Positions 61,361 through 64,000 of a stretch of DNA of 64,000 nt are shown here, piece by piece. The stretch comes from Caulobacter rhizosphaerae (lineage in GTDB: Bacteria; Pseudomonadota; Alphaproteobacteria; Caulobacterales; Caulobacteraceae). The first letter of the stretch is position 1; each line of letters starts with the position of its first letter. The translations under genes were made by a program, and so were the position numbers. Below the pieces are notes generated by a model. It did no database searches and was not told the DNA's origin. It saw nothing but the letters and a program-made list of their open reading frames with translations. The stretch spans positions 3,340,501 to 3,404,500 of the forward strand of contig NZ_CP048815.1 in NCBI RefSeq assembly GCF_010977555.1, given 5' to 3'.

Positions 61361-61564
61361 ATGGCCGAAACCCTCACCGTACCCCGCGACCTCGTCCAGC
61401 GCCTGCGCGCCAGGCTGCCCGCCGTGACCCGCGAGCATCTGTTCGACTGCTACGCGATCAGCGAAACCACCTGGACCAAGCTGCGCGACGGCAAGCCGAT
61501 CAAGCGCTCGACGCTTGAGCGGATCCTGCAGCGCTACGAACGCCTGCTGGCCCGCGCGGCCTGA
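61361..61564 (+). CDS. Small helix-turn-helix-like protein
   Basis: A 67-residue protein. The ATG at 61361 is chosen because an alternative upstream start would make the terminator hairpin coding. The sequence LFDCYAISETTWTKLRDGKPIKRSTLERILQRYERLL looks like a short Cro/XRE-type helix-turn-helix, with the second helix at about residues 33-45. It has no other domain. It may be a small DNA-binding regulator; the targets are unknown. Confidence 0.6.
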   Translation: MAETLTVPRDLVQRLRARLPAVTREHLFDCYAISETTWTKLRDGKPIKRSTLERILQRYERLLARAA

Positions 61565-61842
61565 GGCGGACGGGGCCGTCTCGCACCCTGATTCTCGGCG
61601 TCGCCGGCTTCTTTTCGCAACCGCACAACGAATTCGCACTTGCGCAAACCTTCGTCCGTCAGCGGACGGAAAAAGCGTCACGCCTTTATAATGGGTTGAA
61701 ATAGCGAGAATTTTCCGCAAGTTGGCGCCTGTCAGCCCCCGCCGGAAAGGCGCGTTTACCCTCATTCTCATGATGAGGTGACAAAGCGCGTTTGGCCCGG
61801 CAGGGTTGGCTCTCTTTTGATTCCCAGCAGATGAGCTGATTT

Positions 61843-62121
61843 ATGAACGTTTCGGATCTGGTCGACGCCGCCGTGGCCGCCGACGACAAGCTGACCAAGA
61901 CTCAAGCCAAGGCCATCATCGACGGCGTCTTCAAGTCGCTGACCGAGGCCGCCGTGAAGGGCGAAGAAGTCTCGATCCCGGGCTTCGGCAAGTTCAAGGT
62001 CCAGGCCAAGCCGGCCCGCACCGGCCGCAACCCGTCGACGGGCGCCGCCATCGAGATCGCGGCCAGCAAGAAGGTCGCCTTCACGCCGGCCAAGCAACTG
62101 AAGGACGCCGTCAACGGCTAA
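61843..62121 (+). CDS. HU-family DNA-binding protein
   Basis: A 92-residue histone-like HU/IHF protein. The N-terminal helices read MNVSDLVDAAVAADDKLTKT, followed by IDGVFKSLTEAAVKGEEVSIPGFG and the DNA-contacting beta arm KPARTGRNPSTGAAIEIAAS, with the conserved RNP motif. It bends and compacts chromosomal DNA. The last residues (VAFTPAKQLKDAVN) form the closing helix. It has 278 bases upstream with AT-rich patches that could be a strong promoter, and a perfect hairpin downstream. Confidence 0.95.
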   Translation: MNVSDLVDAAVAADDKLTKTQAKAIIDGVFKSLTEAAVKGEEVSIPGFGKFKVQAKPARTGRNPSTGAAIEIAASKKVAFTPAKQLKDAVNG

Positions 62122-62130
62122 TCCCTCGGC

Positions 62131-62158
62131 GAGCGGCCGGTCTCACCACCGGCCGCTC
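62131..62158 (+). terminator. Terminator hairpin after the HU gene
   Basis: GAGCGGCCGGT (62131-62141) pairs perfectly with ACCGGCCGCTC (62148-62158) over six bases, nine bases after the stop; no T tract. Confidence 0.6.
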
Positions 62159-62288
62159 ATCCTGGCCGCCAAGCGCGGCCAGACATTTCCGGGCCACGCG
62201 CCCGATGCGGGCGCCTTCGCCCCTTCCCGACACTTCGACCTCTCGACGGCGTCTCGCCTCGTTTCCACGGTCGTGTCAGGGTCATTGC

Positions 62289-62882
62289 ATGAAACACCTT
62301 CGACGGTTCACAGGGGTCTTCCTGACGTTCGCCTGCCTCTGCGCCGGCGCCCGCGCCCAGACCCTCGACCGCGCGCCGGGCGAAAGCGACTTGGCGTTCG
62401 CCACGCGCGCCCTCGGCCTGTCCAAGGACGCCGAGCCCCATACGACCCCGGCCGCCTGGAACGGCGTTCCCACCCTGTTTGTCGACTACAAGACCAGCGA
62501 CGCTGATCCGGAGCGCCCGCTGGTCGCGCTCCAACGGCAGGCGGCCGGCGGCTATCGCACGATCCAGGTTACCCTCGGTGAACAGGAGGGTGGAACACCT
62601 GACATCCTCGCCATCGGTTTCGCCAACGCCGACCGCGATCCCGAGCGTGAGCTGATCGTCATCCTGGCTTGGCCGCAGGTTCACTATGATTTTTCCGGCA
62701 CGCTCTACGAGGTCCGCCTGTTCGACGCCCCTAAACCCGGCCAGACCGAGCTGACCCTGCTGCCGGTCAGCGGCAAATTCGGGACGGGATGCGAGTGCGG
62801 CCGACGCGACGGCCCCGACGAACACTATCGCTTCAAGACCGTGGCGGCGGTCAAGGCCGAGCTGAAGCGGCTGGGTTACTAG
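62289..62882 (+). CDS. Secreted protein of unknown function
   Basis: A 197-residue protein with a clear signal peptide from the ATG at 62289 (GVFLTFACLCAGARAQ, cleavage near residue 23). The upstream in-frame start at 62205 would hide the leader. The mature part alternates strands and loops with a repeating GFANADRDPERELIVILAWPQ segment that resembles an integrin/FG-GAP-like acidic loop. A GTGCECGRRDG motif may bind metal. I do not recognise the family. Confidence 0.65.
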   Translation: MKHLRRFTGVFLTFACLCAGARAQTLDRAPGESDLAFATRALGLSKDAEPHTTPAAWNGVPTLFVDYKTSDADPERPLVALQRQAAGGYRTIQVTLGEQEGGTPDILAIGFANADRDPERELIVILAWPQVHYDFSGTLYEVRLFDAPKPGQTELTLLPVSGKFGTGCECGRRDGPDEHYRFKTVAAVKAELKRLGY

Positions 62883-63031
62883 CCACCAGGTCGACACAGC
62901 CGACGGACTGCGGCGGCGTGGCTACGGCCACTGGCGGCCGATCGCTCTGTTCGTGGCCCCTCCTGATCTCTCTCCGCCCCTGGCTGGCGCCGGTTTCCGG
63001 CCGGCCCGCCCGTTGCGCTCGCGCGAACCCT

Positions 63032-64000
63032 GTGGATACTGGGATCGTCGCCGCCGGGGGTTCGTCCGTCTTGCTCGTCTTCACGCCCACGGTTCGTGGA
63101 TCCGGCGGGTTCACGGGCGCCTTCGCCAGCCCGGATGGCGCTATCCTGGCGATCGCCAGCGCCTTTCCGCTCCTGACCAACCCGCCCGCCCGCGCCGCCT
63201 ATGGCGGACAATGGCTGCGATATCGCCTCGCGCTCCACCGGCGCGGCGAACCGGCGCCGTTCGCGGCGTTCGACGACCTGTCGCTGCCGATCACCGCCGT
63301 CGCCTTCCATCCCACCGACCCGGTTATCGGCATCGGGGCCGGCAGCTATGACGGCGGTTGGATGTTCGAGGGCGACCTGGTCTTCTGGGACTGGACCGCC
63401 GACCGCGCCTGGCGGCCCTTGACGCACACACCCGAGGTCGCGCGCTGCGCCTTCGACGCCAGCGGCGAACGGCTGGAGGTGATGGTCAGGCCCTGGGACG
63501 AGGAATGGGGCTGGGACGAGAATCCCACCGATCCCTTCGAACGCTTCTACCCGCTGGTCGTCGACTATCGCCCGGCCGACCACGGTACGGCGTCAGAAGC
63601 GCGCATCGGCCCGCTGACCGGCGTCGTCATCGCCCATCTGGACCTCGCCGAGGCCGCCGGCCGGATCGCGGACGACCAGCAGCTCGCCGACTGGTTCGCC
63701 GTGGCTTCGCCGGTCCGACGCGGCGCGATCTGGGACGTCGCCTGGCTGGATGACGGTCGCCTGGCGGCGGTGCACGACGACTGCCAGCTCGAAGTCCACG
63801 ACCTCGCGCGCGGCGAGGTGCGGCGCTACGACGGCGAAGATTCAGGTGTGGCCATCCTCCGGGCCTCGCCGCCGATCATCCATGTCACGCCCTCCGGCCA
63901 TGCGCGCGGCAACGCCCAGGCGCGGCTGATGGTCTTCGCGGACGACGCCCTGAGAGAGTGGCGCCGGTTCGATGGAATCTACGCCTTCTCGGCATCGACA
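63032..64000 (+). CDS. Beta-propeller-like protein, 3' end outside the window
   Basis: An open frame of 323 codons runs to the window end with no stop. A likely start is the GTG at 63032, though an earlier one is possible. The sequence resembles WD40-type propeller proteins: PDGAILAIASAFPLL, LPITAVAFHPTDPVIGIG, GDLVFWDWTADRAWRPL, ARCAFDASGERLEVMV and GAIWDVAWLDDGRLAAVHDD show the repeated strand pattern with W-D/H-D pairs. A role in protein binding is plausible. Overlapping frames in this region lack such patterns. Confidence 0.7.
   Translation, partial: MDTGIVAAGGSSVLLVFTPTVRGSGGFTGAFASPDGAILAIASAFPLLTNPPARAAYGGQWLRYRLALHRRGEPAPFAAFDDLSLPITAVAFHPTDPVIGIGAGSYDGGWMFEGDLVFWDWTADRAWRPLTHTPEVARCAFDASGERLEVMVRPWDEEWGWDENPTDPFERFYPLVVDYRPADHGTASEARIGPLTGVVIAHLDLAEAAGRIADDQQLADWFAVASPVRRGAIWDVAWLDDGRLAAVHDDCQLEVHDLARGEVRRYDGEDSGVAILRASPPIIHVTPSGHARGNAQARLMVFADDALREWRRFDGIYAFSAST

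Noticed and set aside
62953..63753. Two plus-strand frames near the window end
   Set aside because: They are out of register with the propeller-like frame starting near 63032, which stays open to the window end and has repeated WD-type patterns.
1..64000. CRISPR array, tRNA or rRNA genes, prophage or insertion sequence
   Set aside because: I looked for regularly spaced repeats, cloverleaf-like ends and transposase or integrase motifs and saw none.

Overview
This 64 kb window looks like the chromosome of a GC-rich, plant-polymer-degrading alphaproteobacterium, most likely Caulobacter or a close relative. The reasons are two large TonB-dependent receptors of the Caulobacter/sphingomonad type, many Tat- or Sec-exported glycoside hydrolases without a Sus system, a GTP-type PEP carboxykinase, and a 403-residue mannonate dehydratase of the enolase superfamily. 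I see no rRNA, tRNA, CRISPR array, prophage or insertion sequence. The window begins inside one gene and ends inside another.

Layout. (1) 1-3.8 kb: housekeeping and regulatory genes (carboxymuconolactone decarboxylase tail, small membrane protein, single-domain response regulator, LysR/RidA divergent pair, GntR regulator). (2) 4.0-28.8 kb: a deoxysugar locus. It holds an enolase-superfamily enzyme, aldo/keto reductase, lactonase and MFS transporter in one overlapping operon, then a TonB receptor. Next come a short-chain dehydrogenase, an FAH-family hydrolase, a beta-helix protein and an alpha-L-rhamnosidase. On the minus strand are GH2 and GH28-like enzymes and a second operon (DUF4432 epimerase-like protein, SDR, class III CoA-transferase, a solute-binding-protein homologue without signal peptide, crotonase, hydroxyacid dehydrogenase). 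A mutarotase gene closes the locus. The first set can be assembled into a non-phosphorylative L-fucose/L-rhamnose-type route: aldose, lactone, aldonate, 2-keto-3-deoxyaldonate, 2,4-diketo acid, then pyruvate plus lactate.

(3) 28.9-39.3 kb: a 3-keto-glycoside locus. It has a GMC dehydrogenase with three clustered cysteines, a Tat-exported small subunit, a cytochrome c, two DUF1080 proteins, two xylose-isomerase-like TIM barrels, a Gfo/Idh/MocA oxidoreductase, an MFS transporter and a LacI regulator. (4) 39.7-42.3 kb: pckG and a divergent triosephosphate isomerase. (5) 42.9-61.3 kb: a glucuronoxylan-type locus with a TonB receptor, GH67 alpha-glucuronidase, mannonate dehydratase, GntR regulator, GH3 enzyme, SGNH hydrolase and a 1259-residue LamG protein of unknown function. 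(6) 61.4-64 kb: small DNA-binding proteins (one is HU), a secreted unknown protein and a truncated beta-propeller-like gene.

The strongest regulatory signal is a 16-bp palindrome (consensus CATAATAYGTMTKATG) in front of five transcription units in region 2, which ties them into one probable regulon, perhaps under the GntR protein at 3.1-3.8 kb. A second, LacI-type motif (about TGGTASCGGTMNCA) recurs in region 5. The most unusual gene set is the CoA-transferase/crotonase/solute-binding-like operon at 22.2-28.3 kb, which has no obvious role in any textbook sugar pathway.
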